Source: Planctomycetaceae bacterium (GTDB lineage: Bacteria; Planctomycetota; Planctomycetia; Pirellulales; Thermoguttaceae). Taken from it: a stretch of DNA of 12,498 nucleotides. Shown piece after piece: positions 6,218-12,498 of this stretch. The translations under genes and the position numbers were made by a program. How positions within the stretch are numbered: position 1 is the stretch's first letter; each line of letters starts with the position of its first letter. The notes under the pieces were generated by a model. The model ran no database searches, was not told the DNA's origin, and saw only the letters and a list, made by a program, of their open reading frames with translations. The stretch spans positions 1 to 12,498 of the forward strand of contig JAIRTV010000523.1 of NCBI GenBank assembly GCA_031254675.1, read 5' to 3'.

Positions 6218-8782
6218 CTATTTTATAACAACATTGTCTGAATTATTCGGAAAATAGATTGTTCGTTGTTTATCGTTACTTTTGATATAAAGAACCAATT
6301 CGTTATTGTTTCGTTCGTATCGGGCGTCAAGGTTCGGAACTAATTCCGTTTCAGCAACCTTCCAAGGTCTTGCAATAAGCAAAAATTCCGTGTCTTGTTG
6401 CGGTGTCGGTGTTTTCGCCGTCAAATGCCATTCACGGATAGTAATCTTGGGTTGCGGATTCGGATCGTATTGATTTGTCTGTGTAAACGTCAAACCTTCC
6501 GGCAACAATAAATCCACACGGCAAGCAACCTTATCGACACGAATTCCTATTCCTTGTTGTTTCGTAATCGGTGCAAACTGTTCCGCTGCTTCCGCATCGG
6601 TCAACTTCATCTCTTGAAGTCGATTTTTAAGATATTCCACAAAAATTCTATCGTTTGCCGAAGACTTTCCGTGCGGAAAATATTTTTCCAACGGTTGAAA
6701 CGGATTTTTAGCGTGTAACCAATATTCAAACACGGCTGGTTTCGCGGCTTGAATTCGATCATAGACAATCAACACATCCGGTTTCAAAAAAACAAGATGA
6801 CGACGGAAACTTTTGAGGATTTTGCCGTCGGGATATTTTTGTACAATTTCTTCCGGTGTTCCTTTTTCGAGACGATAACCTGCGGCGGCTTCACCGATCA
6901 CAACATCACATTCGTTTCCGTCATCGAACAAGATATTGTCGAAGCGAATCATTTCTCCAATTGTTTCGCTACTTCGTTTGAGTTGTCCGAGTCCGTCAAC
7001 TGTAATATTATTTTCTGACCGTGTTGACCACATCCAACCGGCGTGATGCGGACTGCCGTAATAATCACGCCGTCCCGAATTGATTAGCAAATCCTCATTC
7101 CACGCCGAAAAAACGTACGAATTATTAGCGTCATAACCGTGCGAATTACTGCCAAACGGAGCCGGAGAAGATTTGAACTGAACCTGAATATTGTCCGCAG
7201 AATTAAGTAACGTTGTATTCAGCATCGCCAAACCGGTTCCGCGAAACAATTTCGATGTTGGTAAATCGGTTGGCTCTTTGGTTTTGAATGCTGATTTTTC
7301 GTTGCTGTATTTATTGCTAAGTTGGTGACGACGTTCAATCATTGCCGCTTTTCGAATAAACGTGTAATAATTCGACGGCGTTTTGAATGTTTTATGAGCA
7401 TCGACGTACCATTGCCAATAAGGATTGTCTGCCTGTGTTGCAACAATATCAACGAGTTCAAGACAGGAAGTCGATTTGTATTGCTGATTGAGATCGCCGA
7501 GACAACAACCAACTTTCCCCGGCGGCATCAAATAGATCGGATAAAAACCAATTTGTGAATAATACGGTTTGTCAAAAGCGTTAATATTGAACGCCGCTCG
7601 CATTGCGTCCGCCCACCAACAAAACCGAATTTGGTAGGAATTCCAGTAGGTAACTCCTTCATGCCAACCGCCGTCATCATCACACCACACCGGATAAACC
7701 GCATAAAATTTATTCATTGCAAACCAAATCCAATCGTCGGCTTCAGGAATTTCACCGTGAAACGCTAATCCGACTTCGCCGAGAAAATGCCAAGCACGAT
7801 TGGCATGAGAATCGTACGGAAACCAAAGTTGCTTCGGACAAAGATAACGATACATTTCCGCTCCACGAATTTTCATAACATCACGGCAACGTTGTTTTTC
7901 CTCGTCGGTCAATTTTGCATTGAGAAATGTGTACGTTCTAGCAAAATGATACGCAAACGGCATTCCGGCTTCGTCATTGTAACGATAACCGGTTGCGCCT
8001 TTGGGATCCCATTCGGCAGCGGCAAGCAACAATTTTTTGGCAAGTTCGGCGTATTGCTCATTTCCGTCAAGATTCCAAACAAAAGCCAGCATTGCGGCAT
8101 TTTCGAGAACAGCAATTGTTTTCGTACGATTACCCCACCAAGTTTCCAATTCGTTTTTCCATGCGTTTCTGTTTTGATAAAGCGGTGGTTCTGTTGTATT
8201 TGGTGGATTCTTCAGTAGTTGATTACAACGTTTGACAAGATTGTTATATTCACCGGCAAGTTCGGTTTTGGCAAGTTCACGAAGTTGAGCAATTCCTTCA
8301 GGACGAACAAAAATTCGCGGATGTTCCGCAGGAATCCGTTTCAGTAATTCATCGCGTTTCGGCAATGGCATCGCGTGAACATTTTTAGGAACGATAAATG
8401 TTTGTTCTTGACTCCAAACGGTTGACGTTCCTTCTTTTTTGAAACCGCGATATTTCCAAACATATTTTTCCGGTTTCAAAACAACCGACGGAGTATGAAC
8501 ATTGAACGTCCAATCTTTGATTTCGTACACTATTTTACCGGAAGAGTCTTGAATGACGAGTTCCCAACGATCAATGTCTTTAACGGGTCGCCAAGCAAAA
8601 TTCGGTGGTGTAACGGCAACTGTTTGACCATCAAAAGGTCGTCGTCCCCATTCTCCGGTTTTGGTGGATGATTCATCCAATTTGATTTCCGTTTTATTTT
8701 CCGCCGCATTTGACCAAACGGCAAAACTCAAAAACGCAACAAAAAATGTAGCCAGAAATTTTCGATTCATGCAAAATAACAT
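6218..8782 (-). CDS. Secreted heparinase II/III-like polysaccharide lyase (DUF4962 type)
   Basis: An 854-residue protein with a clear signal peptide (MNRKFLATFFVAFLSFAVWS, cleavage near SNAA at 24-27). After it comes an FN3-like beta domain (about 40-130; PPNFAWRPVKDIDRWEL) as in DUF4962 proteins. An alpha-helical toroid (about 150-470) carries DSHANRAWHFLGE with His326 and GGWHEGVTYW with Tyr379. A beta-sandwich heparinase II/III-like domain (about 510-800) carries SNSHGYDANNS with His548 and SPHHAGW with His579/His580. In heparinase II a His/Tyr pair in the toroid and histidines in the sandwich serve catalysis and metal binding. These residues are good candidates for the same roles, though I matched them by motif only. 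It probably eliminates uronic-acid-containing polysaccharide in the periplasm or outside. The polymer (heparin-like, alginate-like or other) is unknown. The first ATG is supported by AAGGAG 8 bases upstream; ATG at 8770 is less likely. Confidence 0.87.
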   Translation of the reverse strand: MLFCMNRKFLATFFVAFLSFAVWSNAAENKTEIKLDESSTKTGEWGRRPFDGQTVAVTPPNFAWRPVKDIDRWELVIQDSSGKIVYEIKDWTFNVHTPSVVLKPEKYVWKYRGFKKEGTSTVWSQEQTFIVPKNVHAMPLPKRDELLKRIPAEHPRIFVRPEGIAQLRELAKTELAGEYNNLVKRCNQLLKNPPNTTEPPLYQNRNAWKNELETWWGNRTKTIAVLENAAMLAFVWNLDGNEQYAELAKKLLLAAAEWDPKGATGYRYNDEAGMPFAYHFARTYTFLNAKLTDEEKQRCRDVMKIRGAEMYRYLCPKQLWFPYDSHANRAWHFLGEVGLAFHGEIPEADDWIWFAMNKFYAVYPVWCDDDGGWHEGVTYWNSYQIRFCWWADAMRAAFNINAFDKPYYSQIGFYPIYLMPPGKVGCCLGDLNQQYKSTSCLELVDIVATQADNPYWQWYVDAHKTFKTPSNYYTFIRKAAMIERRHQLSNKYSNEKSAFKTKEPTDLPTSKLFRGTGLAMLNTTLLNSADNIQVQFKSSPAPFGSNSHGYDANNSYVFSAWNEDLLINSGRRDYYGSPHHAGWMWSTRSENNITVDGLGQLKRSSETIGEMIRFDNILFDDGNECDVVIGEAAAGYRLEKGTPEEIVQKYPDGKILKSFRRHLVFLKPDVLIVYDRIQAAKPAVFEYWLHAKNPFQPLEKYFPHGKSSANDRIFVEYLKNRLQEMKLTDAEAAEQFAPITKQQGIGIRVDKVACRVDLLLPEGLTFTQTNQYDPNPQPKITIREWHLTAKTPTPQQDTEFLLIARPWKVAETELVPNLDARYERNNNELVLYIKSNDKQRTIYFPNNSDNVVIK

Positions 8783-8790
8783 AACAACAA

Positions 8791-8796
8791 CTCCTT
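8791..8796 (-). promoter_or_regulatory. Ribosome binding site of the heparinase-like gene
   Basis: AAGGAG on the minus strand lies 8 bases before the ATG at 8782. This favours that start over the in-frame ATG at 8770, which would be 20 bases away. Confidence 0.8.
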
Positions 8797-8933
8797 ATAA
8801 ATAATTATCGTCAAAAGTTTTTATCATTCAAAATTGTAATATTGTAATCAATGAAAGTGTCATAGAAATTGTCGGAAAAGTTTAATGTGAAATTGTCGTT
8901 TCTGTTTTTTGCCGAAATTTGTTCCGATATTGT

Positions 8934-9869
8934 TCAACCTGTTTCCGGCATAAAAGTTGGAAACACAATTCCTGTTTGCGGAAATTCTGTACCGCGAACT
9001 TGTGAAATGTGCAACTCACAGTTTTTGGCACCTAAGGAATACATGGCGTTCACGAGTGTGCGGCAACGCGACGGAACAAGCCAAACCGGTGAATAACCAC
9101 AATGTTTATTCAATTCGTAACGAATCAACGCAATTCCTTGTTCTTCTGTTCGCACAACTCCAGGTCCCAACATATTACTGCCCGGGTCTTTTACCGAAAC
9201 AAGAAATCCGTCGAGTTGACCGGAAATACCCAACAACACGGAAACATGCCAAATTCCATCGTTGTTTTTCAAAAAGTAACGATAATCCTGTTCGCGTTCA
9301 ATTCCGGTAAGTTCCAATTCAAGACGTACCATTGCCGGAATATCGGATTCTACCGCATCACGAATCACCATTCCTGACGGAATCTCCACCGCAAGACCAT
9401 TTGCCGGAACAGAAAATGTCATGTCCTGATAAAAACATGTCGGAATAAATCCGGCTTTATTGTACAGCGAAAATGAATCAATATTCGTTGCGCCGGAAAC
9501 AAGCCGAAGCGGTTTGTTTTGTTGTTCCGAAAAATCAATAACATAACGCAACAATAAAGACGCAACACCATGACCGAAAAAATCTGGGTGTGTATTGAGA
9601 ATTCCTAAAGAAACATGACGCGGTCGCGGATGAAAAAAACAAGAACCGGCAATACGATTGCTATTGGTTTCTTCAACAAGAACACAACAGTTTGGATCAA
9701 GAGATTCGTACACACGCGGAAATATTCGCATTGTTTCCCAAGTTCCCGATACGAGTTTGAACCCTCTGTTTTTCTCATACCAAACATTGAGCGACTGATA
9801 AATCAACCGCGAAACCTCATCCCAATCCGCCGCAACCATCAAACGTGTACGAAAAATCAACTCGGACAT
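8934..9869 (-). CDS. GNAT-type N-acetyltransferase with a second, GNAT-like half
   Basis: A 311-residue cytoplasmic protein without signal peptide or membrane segment. The N-terminal half (about 5-150) is a GNAT fold: FRTRLMVAADWDEVSRLI at the start, a central beta strand (HVSLGILNTHP, 85-95) and the acetyl-CoA phosphate-binding loop FFGHGVASLLL (Gly99, Gly101, Ala103). LYNKAGF then marks the typical late helix and strand. The C-terminal half opens with VIRDAVESDIPAMVRLE, again the pattern of a GNAT start. It lacks an obvious G-x-G/A loop, so it may be a degenerate acyltransferase domain that only supports folding or binding. The acceptor is unknown. It lies between two secreted carbohydrate-active genes on the same strand, with gaps of 143 and 151 bases, and may or may not be functionally linked. 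No Shine-Dalgarno site precedes the ATG. Confidence 0.85.
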   Translation of the reverse strand: MSELIFRTRLMVAADWDEVSRLIYQSLNVWYEKNRGFKLVSGTWETMRIFPRVYESLDPNCCVLVEETNSNRIAGSCFFHPRPRHVSLGILNTHPDFFGHGVASLLLRYVIDFSEQQNKPLRLVSGATNIDSFSLYNKAGFIPTCFYQDMTFSVPANGLAVEIPSGMVIRDAVESDIPAMVRLELELTGIEREQDYRYFLKNNDGIWHVSVLLGISGQLDGFLVSVKDPGSNMLGPGVVRTEEQGIALIRYELNKHCGYSPVWLVPSRCRTLVNAMYSLGAKNCELHISQVRGTEFPQTGIVFPTFMPETG

Positions 9870-9927
9870 TTTTGCTTTAATTTAATATAATAAGGATAAT
9901 ATCGAAACACAAAAACGGAACATTGTT

Positions 9928-9964
9928 TTATTGTGCAGGCGAGGCAGTTGCGTTCCTGCACAAT
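9928..9964. repeat. Perfect 11-bp inverted repeat between glycosidase-like and acetyltransferase genes
   Basis: TATTGTGCAGG at 9928-9938 is perfectly complementary to CCTGCACAATA at 9954-9964, with a 15-base loop. It is more GC-rich than its surroundings. It lies downstream of the glycosidase-like gene and upstream of the acetyltransferase. On the minus strand it is followed by AAAACAATG rather than a U-tract, so it is not a classical terminator. It could stabilise the upstream mRNA end, bind a protein, or be a dispersed palindromic element. Confidence 0.6.
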
Positions 9965-10012
9965 ATCTCTTGGTTACTATTCAAGTACGATTCAAGGCAA
10001 AGAAATCCTCCT

Positions 10013-12049
10013 TTAGTACAAGATATCGGAATCAACACTTTCTGTAATAAATTCATATTTTCCGTTGCCGAGAAATTTTGTTTTACCGAATTTTGACTGA
10101 AGTGGTTCGCTTTTCAGTTTCGTTAAACTTTCCGGTAACGTAAAAACGCCTTTGGCGTTACCACCGGTTCCGATAACGATAATTCGGTAATTTCCCTGAT
10201 CGTCCAGCAACGCCCCAACTTCAACAGCGTCTTTCGGTTCGCTGGCAACAGTAATTTCCAATGGTTTTTTTGTACTCAAAATAAACGGTTCGAGTTCTTT
10301 GACCGGCTTGACCATTTCGACAACCTTTGCCCATTCCCGTTCGGCAATTCCGCTTTTGGGCAAAACACTTTCGTAACGCTGGCAAATATCGAAATTACTG
10401 TAAAAAACAAATCCTTTGGCTCCCAACATCGCAGCATACAACGCCATCGCACGCATTTCTTCCAATGTTGGAAAATGCGAATCGGCAAACTCTTCCGGTT
10501 TATTTTTCATTCTGTAAATTCCCCAGTTGAAAATTTGCGGAACAACCCAAACCGGCAAACCAGTTGAATTGCCAGCCGTCATCGCAACCTTAACATGTTT
10601 GATCGACTGCTCAATATTTTTTTCCGAAATTGGATACGGATCAACTCCGATCATATCGCCGGAAATGCCGTAATAAGGCAAATCACCATATCGATACGTT
10701 AATGTCCATGTCGGATGCCATGGATCAATCCGACTAATGAGTTGCCGTAACGCAAGAATTAACGGAACATCTTGACGTAATTCCTCATCGCTAACATACC
10801 ACGCCAGCAATGCAGGATGATCTTTGATCGTTTTCACCACTAATTCCGAAACAGCATCAATTCCTTCGGCACTGCCCCATTTTTTCTTCGCTCCACGATG
10901 TGCAAATTGATCTTTAAGCGAAAAAATCAATTTAAGACCATATTGATCCATTAAATCAAGTCCGGCAAGCACATTTTTTGTATCGTCTTTCAGATCGGTG
11001 TTTCCTTTCAATCCAATACTGTTATACAATTGCAGACAATTAAATCCTGCCTCTTTGAGACGTTGATAATTCTTTTCGTTGGCAAAACCGTACACACCTA
11101 ACGGCATAAACAGTTGACCGTCCACAACAGCGCGATTGTACTCGTCAATAGTACAAGCGTTTTTCGGAGGCGTTGTTTGCGGATAAGCATTAAGCTGAAA
11201 TTTTTCTTCCGCGACAATTGTTTTCGTTTCAATATTAGCAAGTTTGGCAGCGATTTCAACTTGTCCCGATTCCAAGATTCCTGTGTTACCGGAAAAATCA
11301 AGACCATCTTGTTTCAATAAAATATCTTTTGATTTTCCGGCGTTGGTGATAGTTGCCAACATCCGAACCTGTTTCGGAATGTTCGATTCGGTGCGCAACG
11401 AAAAATTTCCCTGATCACCGAAAAAGGAAAGCCGATCTGGTCGAGTTAATAAAATTGCCGGGGCAAACGTAGCGTTTCGGACTTCCACATCGTCGTACCA
11501 GATTTTACCGGTAATTTTTTGGGCAAGATAAAATGTGAGACGAATATTGGAAAATTCTTCGGAAGGAACGTTGATCGAAAGCGAAATTTGTTGCCATTCG
11601 GTTCCGATGGCAGGTACGGTTCCATAAAAACCGCCCGCCCATTTTCCATTTTTTGAATATTCAACACAAATTGCAGCAATATTATGTACTCCTTCCGCTT
11701 TTTTAATTTCTTCCGCCCGAACCCAAACATTAACAACGTAGTGTTTATTCGGAACAAGATTTGTGAGCGGAATTGACCACAAAGGATAAGCGTTTGGATC
11801 GGTTCGTTCATAAAAGAGCGCAGCAGTTCCGTTTCGACCTTCATTCGCTTTGACGGCATAACCTGACGGTAATTTTCGTGCGACATCTTCCGGTGTGTCA
11901 AAACCAGTTGCCAAAATAACTTCGGCTTTTTCTGCTTCAGGCGGAAATGTTTTAATCGCCGCAATTTCCGCCTTTTCGTCCGAAAAAACAGAAAACGCCG
12001 GAAAGAACACCATAACGGTAAGCAATAATAATAGTAATCGTTTTGACAT
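10013..12049 (-). CDS. Secreted TIM-barrel glycoside-hydrolase-like protein with N-terminal carbohydrate-binding-like domain
   Basis: A 678-residue exported protein. The signal peptide is MSKRLLLLLLTVMVFFPAFS, with cleavage likely after VFS (about residue 23). Residues about 45-195 form a jelly-roll, carbohydrate-binding-module-like domain (WSIPLTNLVPNKHYVVNVWV; ending KIWYDDVEVRN). A beta-rich linker domain follows (about 200-300). A TIM-barrel-like region (about 305-590) opens with DGQLFMPLGVYGF and has repeated barrel signatures (LKEAGFNCLQLY, YGLKLIFSLKD, DHPALLAWYVSDEE, GDMIGVDPYP, MLGAKGFVFYS). Asp421-Glu422-Glu423 after strand 4 is a likely acid/base position, as in clan GH-A enzymes. 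I could not find a convincing nucleophile Glu in the expected later strand, so activity is inferred. A small beta domain ends the protein. I cannot assign a numbered GH family. AAGGAG lies 10 bases before the ATG, and the next gene downstream is the acetyltransferase. Confidence 0.75.
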   Translation of the reverse strand: MSKRLLLLLLTVMVFFPAFSVFSDEKAEIAAIKTFPPEAEKAEVILATGFDTPEDVARKLPSGYAVKANEGRNGTAALFYERTDPNAYPLWSIPLTNLVPNKHYVVNVWVRAEEIKKAEGVHNIAAICVEYSKNGKWAGGFYGTVPAIGTEWQQISLSINVPSEEFSNIRLTFYLAQKITGKIWYDDVEVRNATFAPAILLTRPDRLSFFGDQGNFSLRTESNIPKQVRMLATITNAGKSKDILLKQDGLDFSGNTGILESGQVEIAAKLANIETKTIVAEEKFQLNAYPQTTPPKNACTIDEYNRAVVDGQLFMPLGVYGFANEKNYQRLKEAGFNCLQLYNSIGLKGNTDLKDDTKNVLAGLDLMDQYGLKLIFSLKDQFAHRGAKKKWGSAEGIDAVSELVVKTIKDHPALLAWYVSDEELRQDVPLILALRQLISRIDPWHPTWTLTYRYGDLPYYGISGDMIGVDPYPISEKNIEQSIKHVKVAMTAGNSTGLPVWVVPQIFNWGIYRMKNKPEEFADSHFPTLEEMRAMALYAAMLGAKGFVFYSNFDICQRYESVLPKSGIAEREWAKVVEMVKPVKELEPFILSTKKPLEITVASEPKDAVEVGALLDDQGNYRIIVIGTGGNAKGVFTLPESLTKLKSEPLQSKFGKTKFLGNGKYEFITESVDSDILY

Positions 12050-12059
12050 AGAATAAAAT

Positions 12060-12065
12060 CTCCTT
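12060..12065 (-). promoter_or_regulatory. Ribosome binding site of the glycosidase-like gene
   Basis: AAGGAG on the minus strand stands 10 bases before the ATG at 12049, a slightly long but acceptable spacing. It supports this start, which is also the one that keeps the full signal peptide. Confidence 0.75.
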
Positions 12066-12072
12066 GCAATAC

Positions 12073-12108
12073 AGTGAAGAAATAGTGAAGAAATACAGTG
12101 AAAAAAAT
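12073..12108. repeat. Short tandem repeat AGTGAAGAAAT in the leader
   Basis: AGTGAAGAAAT occurs at 12073-12083 and again directly at 12084-12094. A third, altered copy (AGTGAAAAAAAT) follows after AC, from 12097 to about 12108. The array starts only 7 bases upstream of the ribosome binding site, so it would be in the untranslated leader of the glycosidase-like mRNA. It may be a slippage product or a regulatory site. Confidence 0.6.
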
Positions 12109-12238
12109 TTGTTGCTACGAAATAGCCGGCAGTTTTGTTAATAATTTAGCGAAATTTTCACGAAAAACTCCACAAAAACGCAATATATTTCCGCAACAAA
12201 TAACAACAAAAAAAGTATCGAAATTGAGATAGCTTGAA

Positions 12239-12267
12239 AGATTACACCAAACCCATCTTAATGTCAA
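12239..12267 (-). promoter_or_regulatory. Candidate sigma-70 promoter for the glycosidase-like gene
   Basis: Read on the minus strand, a perfect TTGACA (plus 12262-12267) is followed after 17 bases by TAATCT (plus 12239-12244), a weak -10 matching three of six positions. It would give a leader of about 180 bases before the ATG at 12049. The exact -35 and ideal spacing are in favour; the poor -10 is against. Confidence 0.3.
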
Positions 12268-12384
12268 GCGGAATCACTATTTTTTTGAACAAATTTTTTA
12301 TTTCTAAGAATTCCGACATTATTTTCTTTTGATGGGAACTTTTCTTTGACCTCTGCCCTAACACAAGATATTTCGCATTAGTGA

Positions 12385-12498
12385 TTATTTTTGGGCGACA
12401 TTTTTTGTTCCGGCGTTAATCACTTGAACATTTCGCCCTTCAACCGGCGCGGCAATCGGTGAAACAACCACCAAATCTGTTGGCGATAATTCGTCCGA
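12385..12498 (-). CDS. C-terminal end of an RND-type efflux periplasmic adaptor (membrane fusion protein), partial
   Basis: The last 37 codons of a gene entering from the right edge; the stop is TAA at 12385-12387. The readable sequence contains SDELSPTDLVVVSPIAAPVE followed by GRNVQVINAG. The pattern 'L-x-x-x-D-x-V-V-V-S-P-x-x-x-P-V-E-G-x-x-V' is what I would expect at the end of the HlyD/AcrA-like adaptor proteins of planctomycete RND pumps. These bridge an inner-membrane transporter to the outer membrane. Assignment rests on this short tail only. The pump gene, if adjacent, would be outside the window. Confidence 0.5.
   Translation of the reverse strand, partial: SDELSPTDLVVVSPIAAPVEGRNVQVINAGTKNVAQK

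Larger units (their letters stand above)
12050..12384. other. Intergenic region upstream of the glycosidase-like gene
   Basis: This 335-base AT-rich gap separates the adaptor-protein tail from the glycosidase-like start. It holds a ribosome binding site, a short tandem repeat and a promoter candidate, listed separately. I see no small gene with good composition. No clear intrinsic terminator for the adaptor gene was found, although there are several A/T runs. An imperfect CGGAAT...ATTCCG pair, on either side of a run of Ts near 12290, is too widely spaced to trust. Confidence 0.5.

Noticed and set aside
7787..8218. A 143-codon plus-strand frame opposite the heparinase-like gene
   Set aside because: It is antisense to conserved catalytic-domain sequence and has no start signals or family features.
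11446..12069. A 207-codon minus-strand frame covering the start of the glycosidase-like gene
   Set aside because: It is an out-of-frame shadow. The main frame has the signal peptide, the ribosome binding site and domain signatures.

Overview
This 12.5 kb window looks like chromosome from a low-GC, AT-rich member of the Planctomycetota, perhaps a Pirellulales or Thermoguttaceae-like lineage. The clues are a Tat-exported Gfo/Idh/MocA oxidoreductase of the planctomycete type, a secreted DUF4962/heparinase II-III-like protein, a hybrid sensor kinase with a Cache-like ectodomain, and only occasional Shine-Dalgarno sites. Lentisphaerota or Verrucomicrobiota cannot be excluded. No rRNA, tRNA, transposase or CRISPR array was seen, so the taxonomy is inference.

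Layout, left to right. Positions 1-353 (minus) hold the 5' part of an unrecognised secreted protein that lacks a normal start codon. A roughly 300-base divergent gap with a hairpin follows. On the plus strand come a hybrid histidine kinase (661-3264) and a membrane-anchored or secreted alpha/beta hydrolase (3410-4456). A strong bidirectional terminator (4514-4556) separates these from a long minus-strand block. Read in its direction of transcription (right to left), that block contains the tail of an RND-type periplasmic adaptor (12385-12498), a secreted TIM-barrel glycosidase-like protein (10013-12049), a tandem GNAT acetyltransferase (8934-9869), a secreted heparinase II/III-like lyase (6218-8782) and a Tat-exported oxidoreductase (4576-6000).

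Three of the minus-strand genes (glycosidase-like, polysaccharide-lyase-like and Tat oxidoreductase) encode exported proteins that would fit breakdown of a complex, possibly uronic-acid-containing, polysaccharide outside the cytoplasm. The gaps between them are 140-220 bases, with separate promoter candidates and hairpins. They are therefore better read as a loose functional cluster than as one tight operon. No sulfatase, SusC/SusD pair or dedicated transporter is visible, so the substrate is unknown. The two secreted carbohydrate-active proteins have clear AAGGAG ribosome-binding sites, which most other starts here lack.

I see no clearly new defence, mobile or RNA system. The points most worth following up are the hard-to-classify glycosidase-like protein, the composite sensor of the histidine kinase, the missing start of the left-edge gene, and several unexplained intergenic hairpins and repeats.
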